Assembly (NCBI GenBank): GCA_035629775.1
Contig: DASPHG010000062.1
Span: forward strand, 10,090 to 74,089
Reading direction: 5' to 3'
Length of the DNA stretch: 64,000 nt
Source of the DNA: DASPHG01 sp035629775
Lineage (GTDB): Bacteria; Actinomycetota; Thermoleophilia; Solirubrobacterales; Thermoleophilaceae
The translations under genes and the position numbers were made by a program. Position 1 is the stretch's first letter; each line of letters begins with the position of its first letter. Positions 30,826 to 39,279 of this stretch are shown here, piece by piece. Under the pieces are notes generated by a model that did no database searches, had not been told where the DNA came from, and saw only the letters and a list, made by a program, of their open reading frames with translations.

Positions 30826-32475
30826 TCAGGAACCGGGCGCCGCACCCGCGCGGACCGCGTGGGCGGCGGCCTCGGCGCGGTTGCGGACGCCGAGCTTCGA
30901 GAGGATCTTGCTCACGTGGTGGCCCGCGGTCTTCTCGGTGATCACGAGGGTCTGGGCGATCTTCGCGTTCGAGTACCCGCGCGTGAGCAACTCGAGGACC
31001 TCCCGCTCGCGCGCGGTCAGCTCGCCCTCGACGCGCGGCCGCGCGCCGGTCGCGGCGCCCAGCTCACGCAGCACGGAAGCGGCGGCGTCCATCGCTCGCG
31101 TGGCGCCGAGCTCGCGGAAGGCGGCGAATGCCGCCCGGGCCTCCTCCTCGGCCAGGTCGGGCGCGCCCGTCGCCAGGGCGCCGGCCAGCACGAGCCGCGC
31201 CTCGGCGACGTCGAAGGGCATGGCCAGCCGGGTGAACGCGGTGAGCGCGCGACGCGCCGGCTCGGCTGCTTCTTCCCGTCGGCCCCCGGCCAGTTCGATC
31301 CGCGCCGCCGCCAGGTCCCCGCGCGCCTGCACCAACCGGATCCCGGAAGCGGTGGCTAGCTCGGCGAGCTGCGCCGCAGCGGCACGAGCGGCGTCGAGGT
31401 CCTCGCAGGCAAGCCGGGCGTCCACGAGCGGCGCAAGGAACTGGCTCGTGCGTACCACGTCGCCCTCGGAGCCCGCCAGGCCGCGCTCGAGCAGGCCGAC
31501 CGCGACCTTCGGCTGGTTCTCGGCGATTCGCAGCTGCGCGAGCGCGCGCAGCGCCGACGGGTGCTCGCCCCGTCCGGCGAGCAGCGCCTCCGCCTCGGAC
31601 AGCCGGCCCTGGCGGACGCGCAGCTCGGCCATCGTCGCGGCCGTCCCGGCTCCCATCTGGGGCACGTAGCGGGCATGGGTCTCGAGCGCGCTTTCGAGGG
31701 CCGTCTCGGCCTCGGGCCAGCGCCCTCTCGCCACTAGGACGTCCGCGTGCACGGTGCGGCAGGCGCCGAGCAGGGGCATGGTTCCGTGCTCGCGGGCGAA
31801 CTCGTCCACCATCTCGCACCATTCGGAGGCCTGCTCCCACTCGCCGGCATTGGTGCAGGCGGTGATCAGGTTGCAATAGGCCTCGGCGAGCGTATGGACG
31901 TTCCGGATCCGCCCCGCCGAGGCGGCCGCCATTGCCTCCTCGAGCAGGGCCATCCCCTCCTGGGGGTGCCCCGCGTCGACCTCGGTGCGCCCCAGCAGGC
32001 TCAGGGCGAACACCTCGAGGTCGCTCGCGTTCGAGTCCCGGGCGATCTCCATCGCGCGCCGCGCGTGGTGTGCGCATTCGTCGGGGTTCGCCGCGTACCG
32101 CGCCCGTTCGACCGCGATCCAGCCCTGTCCCTCGCCGCAGTCGGCTCCGTCGACCGCCCGTTCGGCGCGCGACAGCCAGCCGCGCGCGGCCGAGGGGCGC
32201 CCCGTGAGGAGGTACTGATGCGAGACCCACACCGCCGTGCGCGCCGCGTCGTCGCAGCGGCCGGCACTCAGGTAGCCCTCGAATGCGCGCTCCCGCGTGG
32301 CTATGCCTCCGGCGATGTCCGCCAGGAACCAGAGGGCGAGCCCGAGCCCCTCCTGGGCGTCCGGCGTCTCGCCCTCGGCGAGCGATGCCTCGAAGGCCTC
32401 CCTCGCGGTGGGCCAATCCGCAGCCTCGAGCGCGCGCCAGCCCTCGGCGAGCGGGTCACCGCTGGCAGGCTCCAT
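30826..32475 (-). CDS. LuxR-type regulator with TPR-like sensor region
   Basis: The 549-residue protein has ~470 residues of helical TPR-like repeats (DWPTAREAFEASLAEGETPDAQEGLGLALWFL, WPEAETALESALETHARYV). A C-terminal LuxR/GerE HTH follows: ELTAREREVLELLTRGYSNAKIAQTLVITEKTAGHHVSKIL, residues ~485-545. It lacks the ATPase domain of the larger MalT/LAL regulators. The ligand and targets are unknown. GATAAT ends 6 nt before the ATG (32482-32487), giving a near-consensus -10 and a probable leaderless transcript. Confidence 0.85.
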   Translation of the reverse strand: MEPASGDPLAEGWRALEAADWPTAREAFEASLAEGETPDAQEGLGLALWFLADIAGGIATRERAFEGYLSAGRCDDAARTAVWVSHQYLLTGRPSAARGWLSRAERAVDGADCGEGQGWIAVERARYAANPDECAHHARRAMEIARDSNASDLEVFALSLLGRTEVDAGHPQEGMALLEEAMAAASAGRIRNVHTLAEAYCNLITACTNAGEWEQASEWCEMVDEFAREHGTMPLLGACRTVHADVLVARGRWPEAETALESALETHARYVPQMGAGTAATMAELRVRQGRLSEAEALLAGRGEHPSALRALAQLRIAENQPKVAVGLLERGLAGSEGDVVRTSQFLAPLVDARLACEDLDAARAAAAQLAELATASGIRLVQARGDLAAARIELAGGRREEAAEPARRALTAFTRLAMPFDVAEARLVLAGALATGAPDLAEEEARAAFAAFRELGATRAMDAAASVLRELGAATGARPRVEGELTAREREVLELLTRGYSNAKIAQTLVITEKTAGHHVSKILSKLGVRNRAEAAAHAVRAGAAPGS

Positions 32476-32494
32476 CGCTCGATTATCGCCCGAC

Positions 32495-34414
32495 TTATCC
32501 GCCCGCGTCGTACTGGAAGATCCGCAGTCCGCGGTCGCGGTCGGATCCCAGGATGTACTTCTGGCTGCCGAGGCGGTGGACCTCGACGCCCCAGTAGTTC
32601 GAGCCGCCGGGCTCCACGAACGCCCCGACCTCCTCGAGACCGCTGTCGTCGTAGCTCAGCACGCGCATCCCGAGCGCGTAGTGCGAGACGTAGACGAGGT
32701 TCTGGTCGGGGTCGGTCGCGACCTCGTGCACGCTCATGTCGCCGAAGTTCTCGGCGAACTCCTCGAGCTGGCCCTCCTCCGGCGCGTAGATGTCGACCTC
32801 GTCCATCTTCGCGCCCTCCGAGAGGTCGGTCCGGTACATGTGTGTGTACCCCCACCCGTCGAACGTGGCCGAGATGTCCACCGGCACCGACGGCCCGGCC
32901 GGGGTCGCTGTCCCGCTGCCGTCCTCGCTGCAGGTGTAATCCGCATCCGGCTCGACGCCGAGCAGGCGGAAGCCGTCCTGGCGCGATACGAAGATCGCGG
33001 GCGTCGTATCGGATGCCGCGAGCATCGTGACCAGGGTCTCGCAGCCGTCCACTCCGGTCCGGTTGAACACGATCAGCCCCGAGTACCCGGCCGCTTCGAC
33101 GATGTCGAGCTTGACCTGGAAGTCGCAGACGCCGCGCTCGACCACGGCGATCACGTCGCCTCCGGCCGCCGGGACGGCCTCGCACGCGAGGCCCAGGTAG
33201 CGCGTCTCTCCAGCCAGCGGGTTGTCCTTGTTGACGGGCGGCGTCTCGCTGCCCTGGATCGCCGTGAACGTCTTGCCCGCGGCGGGGCCGCCGGTGTAGG
33301 TGGCGACCACTCGGTAGGGGTCGAAGTCCTCGTCCGTCGCGAAGAAGAACTCGTTGTCGCGCGTGAACTCCGCCTCGTGGGCGTTGCCCTCCGGGGTGAT
33401 GGTCTGGCCGTAGGGAACGCGCGCCGGATCGATGGACGCGAAGTCCGTGTCAGACAGCGGAGCCGGGCTGGCCGGGTTGGTCACGTCGAGCGTGACGTAG
33501 CCGCCGTCCCAGTACGACATCAGCATGATGTCGCGGCCGCCGATGTGCTTGACGATCATGTCGTGGCTGAAGACCGCGTCGCCGTGCGGGCGGGTCGGCC
33601 CGGTCTGCGCGAACTGATCGAGATTGGTCTCGGACACGATCTTCGGCTTGCTCGGGTTCGAGATGTCGAGGATGTCGACGTCGGGCTCCTCGAGGTCGTC
33701 GACGAGCACGACGAAGACCTTGCCCGTCTTGTTGCCGCTCGAGTCGCGCTGCTCCCAGGCGAACGCCGAGTGCGTCTGGTTGGCCTTGGTCTGCGGCACG
33801 CCCTTGCTCTGGCTGCCGTCCTTCTTGGTGAAGTCGCCGGCGCCCTCGACCAGCTTCTTCGGCTGACGCGGCTTCGTGACGTCGACCAGGCTGATGCCGC
33901 CGACGCCGTTCGTCGTGCCCGGGCACCACTCGTTCTGGTAGACGAGCAGGTCGCCCTTGAACGAGGGCGTGTTCATCGTGACCACCTGCGACCCCTCGCC
34001 CGAGAAGGTGTCGACGTGGCTCGGGATGTAGGCCGCGGCCTTCGGGGCGGCTGGGTTCGAGATGTCCACGACCTGCACGCCGCCGCGCCCGCAGGCCGGC
34101 TCGTAGAACATCGTCAGGTACGCGAAGTTGCCCTTGGCGGAGACGTCCGCCACGCGCCCTTCGCCGGCGAGCTTGCCGGCGAGGTCGAACTTGCCGACGA
34201 GGTCGAGGCCTTCCTCGCGCGGAGGGACCGACTCGCGGCCGGCCACGCTGCCGGCGGCGCCGTGGGAGTTCCAATGTTCGGCGAGCGTCCCCTTGAGCCA
34301 GGTCTCGACTAGCGGCGCGGAACGGCTAGCCGGATGCGCCCCGGCCGTGCCGGCGGCAACTGCGAATCCCGCGACGGCAATCGCCGTCGCCAAACAACGC
34401 GAACCCTTGCCCAT
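32495..34414 (-). CDS. secreted LVIVD-repeat protein with inserted PA domain
   Basis: The 639-residue protein has a signal peptide (MGKGSRCLATAIAVAGFAVAAGTAGA). LVIVD-type beta-propeller repeats (VQVVDISNPAAPKAAAYIPS, ISLVDVTKPRQPKKLVEGAG, VDILDISNPSKPKIVSETN, YVTLDVTNPASPAPLSDTD) lie both before and after an insert. The insert at ~395-500 (GLACEAVPAAGGDVIAVVERGVCDFQVKLDIVEAAGYSGLIVFN) matches a protease-associated (PA) domain. Function is unknown; the architecture suggests an exported binding or adhesion protein. GGGAGG lies 5 nt before the ATG. Confidence 0.82.
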   Translation of the reverse strand: MGKGSRCLATAIAVAGFAVAAGTAGAHPASRSAPLVETWLKGTLAEHWNSHGAAGSVAGRESVPPREEGLDLVGKFDLAGKLAGEGRVADVSAKGNFAYLTMFYEPACGRGGVQVVDISNPAAPKAAAYIPSHVDTFSGEGSQVVTMNTPSFKGDLLVYQNEWCPGTTNGVGGISLVDVTKPRQPKKLVEGAGDFTKKDGSQSKGVPQTKANQTHSAFAWEQRDSSGNKTGKVFVVLVDDLEEPDVDILDISNPSKPKIVSETNLDQFAQTGPTRPHGDAVFSHDMIVKHIGGRDIMLMSYWDGGYVTLDVTNPASPAPLSDTDFASIDPARVPYGQTITPEGNAHEAEFTRDNEFFFATDEDFDPYRVVATYTGGPAAGKTFTAIQGSETPPVNKDNPLAGETRYLGLACEAVPAAGGDVIAVVERGVCDFQVKLDIVEAAGYSGLIVFNRTGVDGCETLVTMLAASDTTPAIFVSRQDGFRLLGVEPDADYTCSEDGSGTATPAGPSVPVDISATFDGWGYTHMYRTDLSEGAKMDEVDIYAPEEGQLEEFAENFGDMSVHEVATDPDQNLVYVSHYALGMRVLSYDDSGLEEVGAFVEPGGSNYWGVEVHRLGSQKYILGSDRDRGLRIFQYDAGG

Positions 34415-34475
34415 GGACGCCTCCCAGCGGTCGAGCCAGACTTGGGCGCGACCGTACTCCTGCCGGGTAGGGCTG

Positions 34476-36929
34476 TCAACCCTCGCTGCGGGACGTCAGG
34501 CGCCCGCGCACCCGCTTTACCTTCAGCGCGGGCGAGCGCCTGATCTGCGACTCGCAGAAGCGGTCGCGCACCCAGCCCTTGCGGCTGTACAGGCGCGTCT
34601 GGTCGGCGCGGTGCTTCGAGCGCGGGTTCTCGGAGAGCGAGTAGGTGAGGATCGAGCGCGCGTTCGGGCAGCGGCCGTCGCTCCAGGTGACGACTTGCAC
34701 GTAGGAGGAGCCGTGGCCGGGACCGAAGGGGGTGTTGTCGGCATCGGGAAAGAGCGCGACCTCGGGCAGCATCAGGTTGAACGTGCCGTCGCCGAGCTCG
34801 CCGTCTCCCCCGTGCACGGGGATTCGGCTGCCGCCCCAGTCGACGTACTGATGCTCCCCCAGCGGAGCGTCGAGCGGGATGCCGGCTTCCCTCAGGTCCG
34901 TGATGGCGTCGCCGAACGCCGCGCGCACGAGGGGGTTTGTCGTGTTCAGCGTGTTCGGCGTGTGGACCGGATCGGTCGGGTCGAAGGGTGCCGACCAGCG
35001 CGACGGCGTGATGCTGGAGGTGTGAAAGCCGAAGCGGCGGAAGAGCAGCTCGCCGCGTGAGTCGACATTCGCCCTCAAATCCCAGCCCTCGAGAGCGTCG
35101 CAGGCGCCGTCGAGCGGGACGGGCCCGCTCGAGCTGGGGGTCACCCCGCCGGACGCCTCCATCTCGCGGCACATCTCGAGCGCGTCGTCACGTGCGAGCT
35201 CGCCGAGGTAGGCGCGGTTGTTGAACACCATCCGTTGCATGTCGCGGCGCGTGAACCCGGATGGGCCCAGGCCGTCGCTGCCGTCGATTCGCTCGCCCAC
35301 CATGATCAAGCCGAGCCGGGTCCGCACGGTGCGCTCGGTGCGCTCGTTCCCGATGATGCGGGCGAAGCCCTCGAGCGGCTCCTCGGGGTTCGAAAGCCAG
35401 TAGCTGTCGTTCGAGTTCGTCACGTAGTCCCTGCGTAAGAGGTACGGCTGATTACCGGGGCCGAGGGTCCCCTTGCGGACGGCGTCCGGATCGTTCAGCC
35501 ACGCGCACTCCGAGCGCGAGCCGTCGAGGACGGGAAGACGAGCCGCCTCGAACAGCGCCGCACCGAGCACGGTGTTGCATTCGCCGGCGTGGGAGTCGGG
35601 GACGTTCGGGACCGCGCCGATGTCCGCGTAGAGCGCGTTGCCCTTCTTGTCGGCGACGATCGTGTTGACCCACGGGATGCCCTGGTAGCGCTTCAGGATC
35701 GCGAGGGCCTCGCGCGCCGAGCGGGCCTGGTTGAACTCGAAGAAGTGGTTGAAGGCGCGCACGTTGTCGGCGTTCACGTCCGCCATCGCGAACGCCGTCG
35801 CGGCCGTCCAGGGCAGCGGGATGCCGGCCAGCTCCGTCATCACGGGGCCCCAGCGGCTCGAGTACAGCGTGCGCGTGGAGGGCTCGAGTGACCCATCCTC
35901 CTGCCGGACCTGGACCGTCACCGTCTGCTTCGTCATCTCCTCCGGCTCGCCGTCGACCAGGTAGCTGGTGGGGTCGCCTGGCACCAGCGTGAGCTGGTAG
36001 GGGGTGAAGCGAAAGGCCGTCGACACGGTGTGGCTCCACGCCATCGTCGGCGTGTAGCCGATCTGCACGACGGGCGCGCCGAACAGAGCAGCGCCGCTCG
36101 CGCGCGCCTTCCCGGGAAGCGAGTACCCGAACTGGTAGAAGCGCTCGGGCCCGTACCACGGGAAGTGCGGGTTCCCGAGCAGCAGGCCGTGCTCGCCGTC
36201 GCGCGTACCCTCGCGCCCGACCGCGACGGCGTTGCTGCCCATGCCGCCGCGCCCGTGGAGCTGACCGGCGAGGGCCTCGGCGAGGCGCTCGGCGGAGGGG
36301 AGCCACTGCTGGCGCATGGCGCTGTCGCCGTCCGGGGTGGGCGGCTGCGCCCCGGCGATGCCCTTCATCGCGACGCCCTGGCTCGCGAGCAGCAGAAGCT
36401 GGTAGAGCCGGCGGTATGCGGTCCGGAGCGTGATCGGCCGCACCCATTCCTTCCCGCGGCAGGTGGGGTCGGGCAGCCTGTTCACGCCGACCCGGCGCAG
36501 GTAGCGGTTGTAGCCCGCCACGTAGCCGCGCAGCGCCTTCTTCACAGCCGGCCGCGGGCCGAGCGGGGGCTTGCGCGCCATCACCTCCTCGACGACCCCG
36601 TTGTCGATGATCTTCCTCCAAAAGAAGTCGGAGTCGAGGTTGGTCGGCGTTACGCCATTGCCCCGCGACCTGTACGTGCCGTCGGGGCCGAAGTACCTGG
36701 ACCGCTCCGCGTCGACCGTCACGTACGTGTCGGCCATCGTGCAGATGTTGTCCTTGGCGAACGCGTAGCCGAAGCCGAAGCCGACGCTGCCCCAGCTGTG
36801 CGCCTTGATGTGCGGGATGCCGTACTCGGTGCGGCGGATCTCGGCCTCGTAGCGCGCTGCGATGGCGGGAGCGGCCGCCAGCAGCAGCAGCACGCCTGTG
36901 AGCACCGCGGTTAGGGCGCGCCGGGACAT
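34476..36929 (-). CDS. secreted penicillin/acyl-homoserine-lactone acylase family Ntn hydrolase
   Basis: The 817-residue precursor has a signal peptide (MSRRALTAVLTGVLLLLAAAPAIAA). RTEYGIPHIKAHSWGSVGFGFGYAFAKDN is the start of the alpha chain. The autoproteolytic site is GMG/SNAVAVG, making Ser232 the N-terminal nucleophile of the beta chain. GLLLGNPHFPW is the conserved His/oxyanion region and PTMAWSHTVS follows. The order and length fit the penicillin acylase/PvdQ/aculeacin acylase group, which cleaves amide-linked acyl chains such as AHLs or lipopeptides. Which substrate is used is unknown. TAGCGT 9 nt upstream suggests a leaderless start. Confidence 0.87.
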   Translation of the reverse strand: MSRRALTAVLTGVLLLLAAAPAIAARYEAEIRRTEYGIPHIKAHSWGSVGFGFGYAFAKDNICTMADTYVTVDAERSRYFGPDGTYRSRGNGVTPTNLDSDFFWRKIIDNGVVEEVMARKPPLGPRPAVKKALRGYVAGYNRYLRRVGVNRLPDPTCRGKEWVRPITLRTAYRRLYQLLLLASQGVAMKGIAGAQPPTPDGDSAMRQQWLPSAERLAEALAGQLHGRGGMGSNAVAVGREGTRDGEHGLLLGNPHFPWYGPERFYQFGYSLPGKARASGAALFGAPVVQIGYTPTMAWSHTVSTAFRFTPYQLTLVPGDPTSYLVDGEPEEMTKQTVTVQVRQEDGSLEPSTRTLYSSRWGPVMTELAGIPLPWTAATAFAMADVNADNVRAFNHFFEFNQARSAREALAILKRYQGIPWVNTIVADKKGNALYADIGAVPNVPDSHAGECNTVLGAALFEAARLPVLDGSRSECAWLNDPDAVRKGTLGPGNQPYLLRRDYVTNSNDSYWLSNPEEPLEGFARIIGNERTERTVRTRLGLIMVGERIDGSDGLGPSGFTRRDMQRMVFNNRAYLGELARDDALEMCREMEASGGVTPSSSGPVPLDGACDALEGWDLRANVDSRGELLFRRFGFHTSSITPSRWSAPFDPTDPVHTPNTLNTTNPLVRAAFGDAITDLREAGIPLDAPLGEHQYVDWGGSRIPVHGGDGELGDGTFNLMLPEVALFPDADNTPFGPGHGSSYVQVVTWSDGRCPNARSILTYSLSENPRSKHRADQTRLYSRKGWVRDRFCESQIRRSPALKVKRVRGRLTSRSEG

Positions 36930-36938
36930 CGGCCGCGG

Positions 36939-36944
36939 ACGCTA
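36939..36944 (-). promoter_or_regulatory. -10-like hexamer TAGCGT for a leaderless start
   Basis: TAGCGT lies 9 nt upstream of the acylase ATG with no Shine-Dalgarno. It also sits at the end of the previous gene's intergenic gap. Confidence 0.4.
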
Positions 36945-36948
36945 CCCG

Positions 36949-38373
36949 TCACCTGCAGCTGTTGCGCAGGTCCTCGCCGGTTCGCTTGCCGAGCCGCCAC
37001 GAGGATCGCAATCGGTAGGCGATCTGCTCGCTGGTCGTCAGGCCGGCGATGCGGTACGGGACGTTCTTCCCGGAGGCGTCGGTCCGGCCCGTGCCGATCG
37101 ACGAGCCGTCGACCGAGCGGTCATAGGTGCACGCGAGCAGCCGGCGCTTTGCGCGCCGACCGTGCCGCAGATGGCGGTCGAGCCACGCGCGCGTGTAGTA
37201 CAGCGCAACCCGCTCGCCGTAGCGGCTGGCGTTGCCGACCGGGGCGGTCACGGGGTTCAGCTCGCGCTCGGGGATGTAGGTCCACTCGTAGTGCGTCGAC
37301 CCACGCAGCGGCACCATCATGGTGTTGACGCCCGCGTCCGCGAACGCGCGCGCCTGGCGCGTGGCGACGGTGAGCTCGGGGTCGATCTCGTACCGGAACG
37401 GCCCGAAGTCCTCGAGGTCCGAGCTCTGGAACATCGTCGGCACACGCGGCCGGGCAGGGGCCAGGCCGCCGTAGCCGTCCCACACCACGGCGGCGGCGAA
37501 GCGGTGCTTCGGGTCGCCGTTGGCCGCGACCAGCGCGCCGTTCGCACCGAGCGAATGTCCGGCCAGTGCGACGCGGTCGCGGTCGATCACGCGCCGCACC
37601 GGGCTGGCCTTGGACAGGAGCCAGTCGATCGTGTCGAAGGCGCCGAAGACGACGTTCTGCCGCAGCTGCACGTAGAGGTCCACGGTGTCCTCGAACGCGG
37701 TCCGGAACGTCTGCTCGCTGCCCGTCAGGCCGGGTCGCAGGAGCAGGCCGGCGCTGGAGAGGGCGATCGGGGCGGAGGGGTAGTGCCCGGCGCACTCGCC
37801 GTGCTCGCGCAACCCCATCTCCTGCGGCTCACGCCACTCGCCCTCGGGGTCGCAGAACTCCTCACGCGGCGCCGGATCGACGTCCGACTGTCCCTGGCCC
37901 TGCGGATCGATGATCGCCACCAGGTAGCCGGCTTCCGCGAGGCCCTGGGCGATGCCCCAGTAGACCTGCTCGTAGCCGCCGAAGCCGGGGAGGATCAGGA
38001 CCGTCGGCAGCTTCCGGCGGCCCTCGGTCGAGTGGGCGCGGAAGATGTGGCCGCGCAGGGTCGCGCCGTAGCGGTTGTCGAACTCGAACGCCGTCCGCGT
38101 GCCGCGATCGGGATCCCAGGCGGCTATGAACGGGTCGACCGTGACCTGCTCGAACGTGGGGTCCTGCTGCGCGGCGAAGGCGGCGATCAGCGGTGCCATG
38201 CGCTGCTGGTACTCGGGGTTGGAGGCATAGTCGAGCGTGCGCACGCGCGAGCGCTCGAAGTTGTCCAGGTGCTGCGCCTGCCGTTCAGGCGTCCCGGTTT
38301 CCGGATCCTGCGCGTACGCCTGCGCAAGCCCGACCAGTGCCAGCAGCGCACCAAGCGCCATCCCCCGCCGCAT
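36949..38373 (-). CDS. secreted alpha/beta hydrolase (dienelactone-hydrolase/lipase-like)
   Basis: The 474-residue protein has a signal peptide (MRRGMALGALLALVGLAQAYAQ). The hydrolase core has LPTVLILPGFGGYEQVYWG, IIDPQGQGQSD and the nucleophile elbow VALAGHSLGANGAL. A likely His lies in LRGSTHYEWTYIP. The C-terminus contains two Cys. It precedes the acylase gene on the same strand with a 19-bp gap, so the two could be cotranscribed, although the acylase has its own hexamer. The substrate is unknown. TACTCT 6 nt upstream supports the ATG. Confidence 0.8.
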   Translation of the reverse strand: MRRGMALGALLALVGLAQAYAQDPETGTPERQAQHLDNFERSRVRTLDYASNPEYQQRMAPLIAAFAAQQDPTFEQVTVDPFIAAWDPDRGTRTAFEFDNRYGATLRGHIFRAHSTEGRRKLPTVLILPGFGGYEQVYWGIAQGLAEAGYLVAIIDPQGQGQSDVDPAPREEFCDPEGEWREPQEMGLREHGECAGHYPSAPIALSSAGLLLRPGLTGSEQTFRTAFEDTVDLYVQLRQNVVFGAFDTIDWLLSKASPVRRVIDRDRVALAGHSLGANGALVAANGDPKHRFAAAVVWDGYGGLAPARPRVPTMFQSSDLEDFGPFRYEIDPELTVATRQARAFADAGVNTMMVPLRGSTHYEWTYIPERELNPVTAPVGNASRYGERVALYYTRAWLDRHLRHGRRAKRRLLACTYDRSVDGSSIGTGRTDASGKNVPYRIAGLTTSEQIAYRLRSSWRLGKRTGEDLRNSCR

Positions 38374-38379
38374 GGGGCG

Positions 38380-38385
38380 AGAGTA
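38380..38385 (-). promoter_or_regulatory. -10-like hexamer TACTCT for a leaderless start
   Basis: TACTCT ends 6 nt before the ATG at 38373, the spacing expected when transcription starts at the A of ATG. No Shine-Dalgarno is present. Confidence 0.45.
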
Positions 38386-38442
38386 CCGCCGCGCGTCTGG
38401 GGCTGGACCCGGTCGTTCGGGTCCGAGCCGGGTGTGGAACCG

Positions 38443-39222
38443 CTAGCCCTCCGGCGGATCGCGCTCCGCCTGCGCTTGCCCCGCCCGGGCCACCTCACGC
38501 GCGATCCCCTGCTCGATCCGCGCCTCCATCGCGACCGTGAAAAGGCCGGAGACCGCGTCCATCGCAAGCGGTTGCACGCGGGCGAGCGTCTCCTGAAGCG
38601 CCGGCAGCTGCTCGTCCGGCGCGCCCGCCTCGATGAACGGCTCCCAGATGTGGTCGAGCCAGACCTGCTCGAAGAGCGCGGCGATCTTGTCGAGCTGTGA
38701 GCGGATCTCCGCTGTCGCGTCGAGGATCTCACCGGGGCTGAGCCCCAGGCCGCGGAGGGTCTGGCCGACCTGGGCGAGCCGGGCGGACGTGAACTCGAGC
38801 TTGCCGTCGGCTCGCTCGCGCACCAATCCCAGCTCGATCGCGCGCGCGAGCTCATTCTCGCCGGCGCCCCAGCTCTCCTGCCACGCCGCGCGATCGACGA
38901 CCGGCGCGCCGGCTTCCCTGAACGGCGCACGCAGCGCGCGGGCGAGGCGCATGACCTCCTCGCCCGAGTCGCCTCCCGCCTCGAGCAGGCGGCGGATGAG
39001 CTCGAGCGGGAAGCCCTCGGCGTGGAGCGCCTGGATCCCCTCGATTCGGCTCACGACCGCCGGGTCGTAGTAGCCGGTCCGTCCGCGCACCTCGGGATGG
39101 GGGAGGAGCCCGAGCGTCTGCCACTCGCGCAGGTTGCGAACGGTCATGCCGACGCGGTCCGCGAGCTCCTGAACCGTGAGCGATCCGGTGTCGGGCGTTT
39201 GGCTCTTGTTGCGGGCGGCCAA
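38443..39222 (-). CDS. MerR-family transcriptional regulator
   Basis: The product has a MerR winged HTH (LTVQELADRVGMTVRNLREWQTLGLLPHPEVRGRTGYYD...GIQALHAEGFPLELIRRLLE). A ~150-residue effector region of unknown type follows (SPGEILDATAEIRSQLDKIAALFEQVWLDH). No ATG or GTG lies in frame before the HTH. The TTG at 39222, giving 259 residues, is the best candidate, so the start is uncertain. It is divergent from the lipocalin-like/MpaB operon, whose promoter overlaps this TTG, making it the likely local regulator. Confidence 0.78.
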   Translation of the reverse strand: MAARNKSQTPDTGSLTVQELADRVGMTVRNLREWQTLGLLPHPEVRGRTGYYDPAVVSRIEGIQALHAEGFPLELIRRLLEAGGDSGEEVMRLARALRAPFREAGAPVVDRAAWQESWGAGENELARAIELGLVRERADGKLEFTSARLAQVGQTLRGLGLSPGEILDATAEIRSQLDKIAALFEQVWLDHIWEPFIEAGAPDEQLPALQETLARVQPLAMDAVSGLFTVAMEARIEQGIAREVARAGQAQAERDPPEG

Positions 39223-39234
39223 GTTCGATATAAA
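39206..39234 (+). promoter_or_regulatory. sigma-70-type promoter TTGTTG-N17-TATAAA
   Basis: -35 TTGTTG (39206-39211) and -10 TATAAA (39229-39234) are separated by 17 bp. This is the best consensus promoter in the window, and it drives the lipocalin-like and MpaB-type genes. It overlaps the proposed start of the divergent MerR gene, so MerR binding could control both directions. Confidence 0.6.
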
Positions 39235-39235
39235 C

Positions 39236-39257
39236 GTGACGGAAACTTCTGTAACGG
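39236..39257 (+). repeat. direct repeat GTRACGG x2, 15 bp apart
   Basis: GTGACGG (39236-39242) and GTAACGG (39251-39257) lie immediately downstream of the TATAAA. They are candidate binding sites for the divergent MerR protein or another regulator. Confidence 0.3.
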
Positions 39258-39279
39258 TTTCGCGGGGGAGCGGGAAGCG

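Noticed and set aside
39022..39279. Extension of the lipocalin-like protein upstream of its GTG
   Set aside because: The open frame runs into the MerR gene and its promoter. A signal peptide begins exactly at the GTG at 39280, preceded by GGGGGAG.
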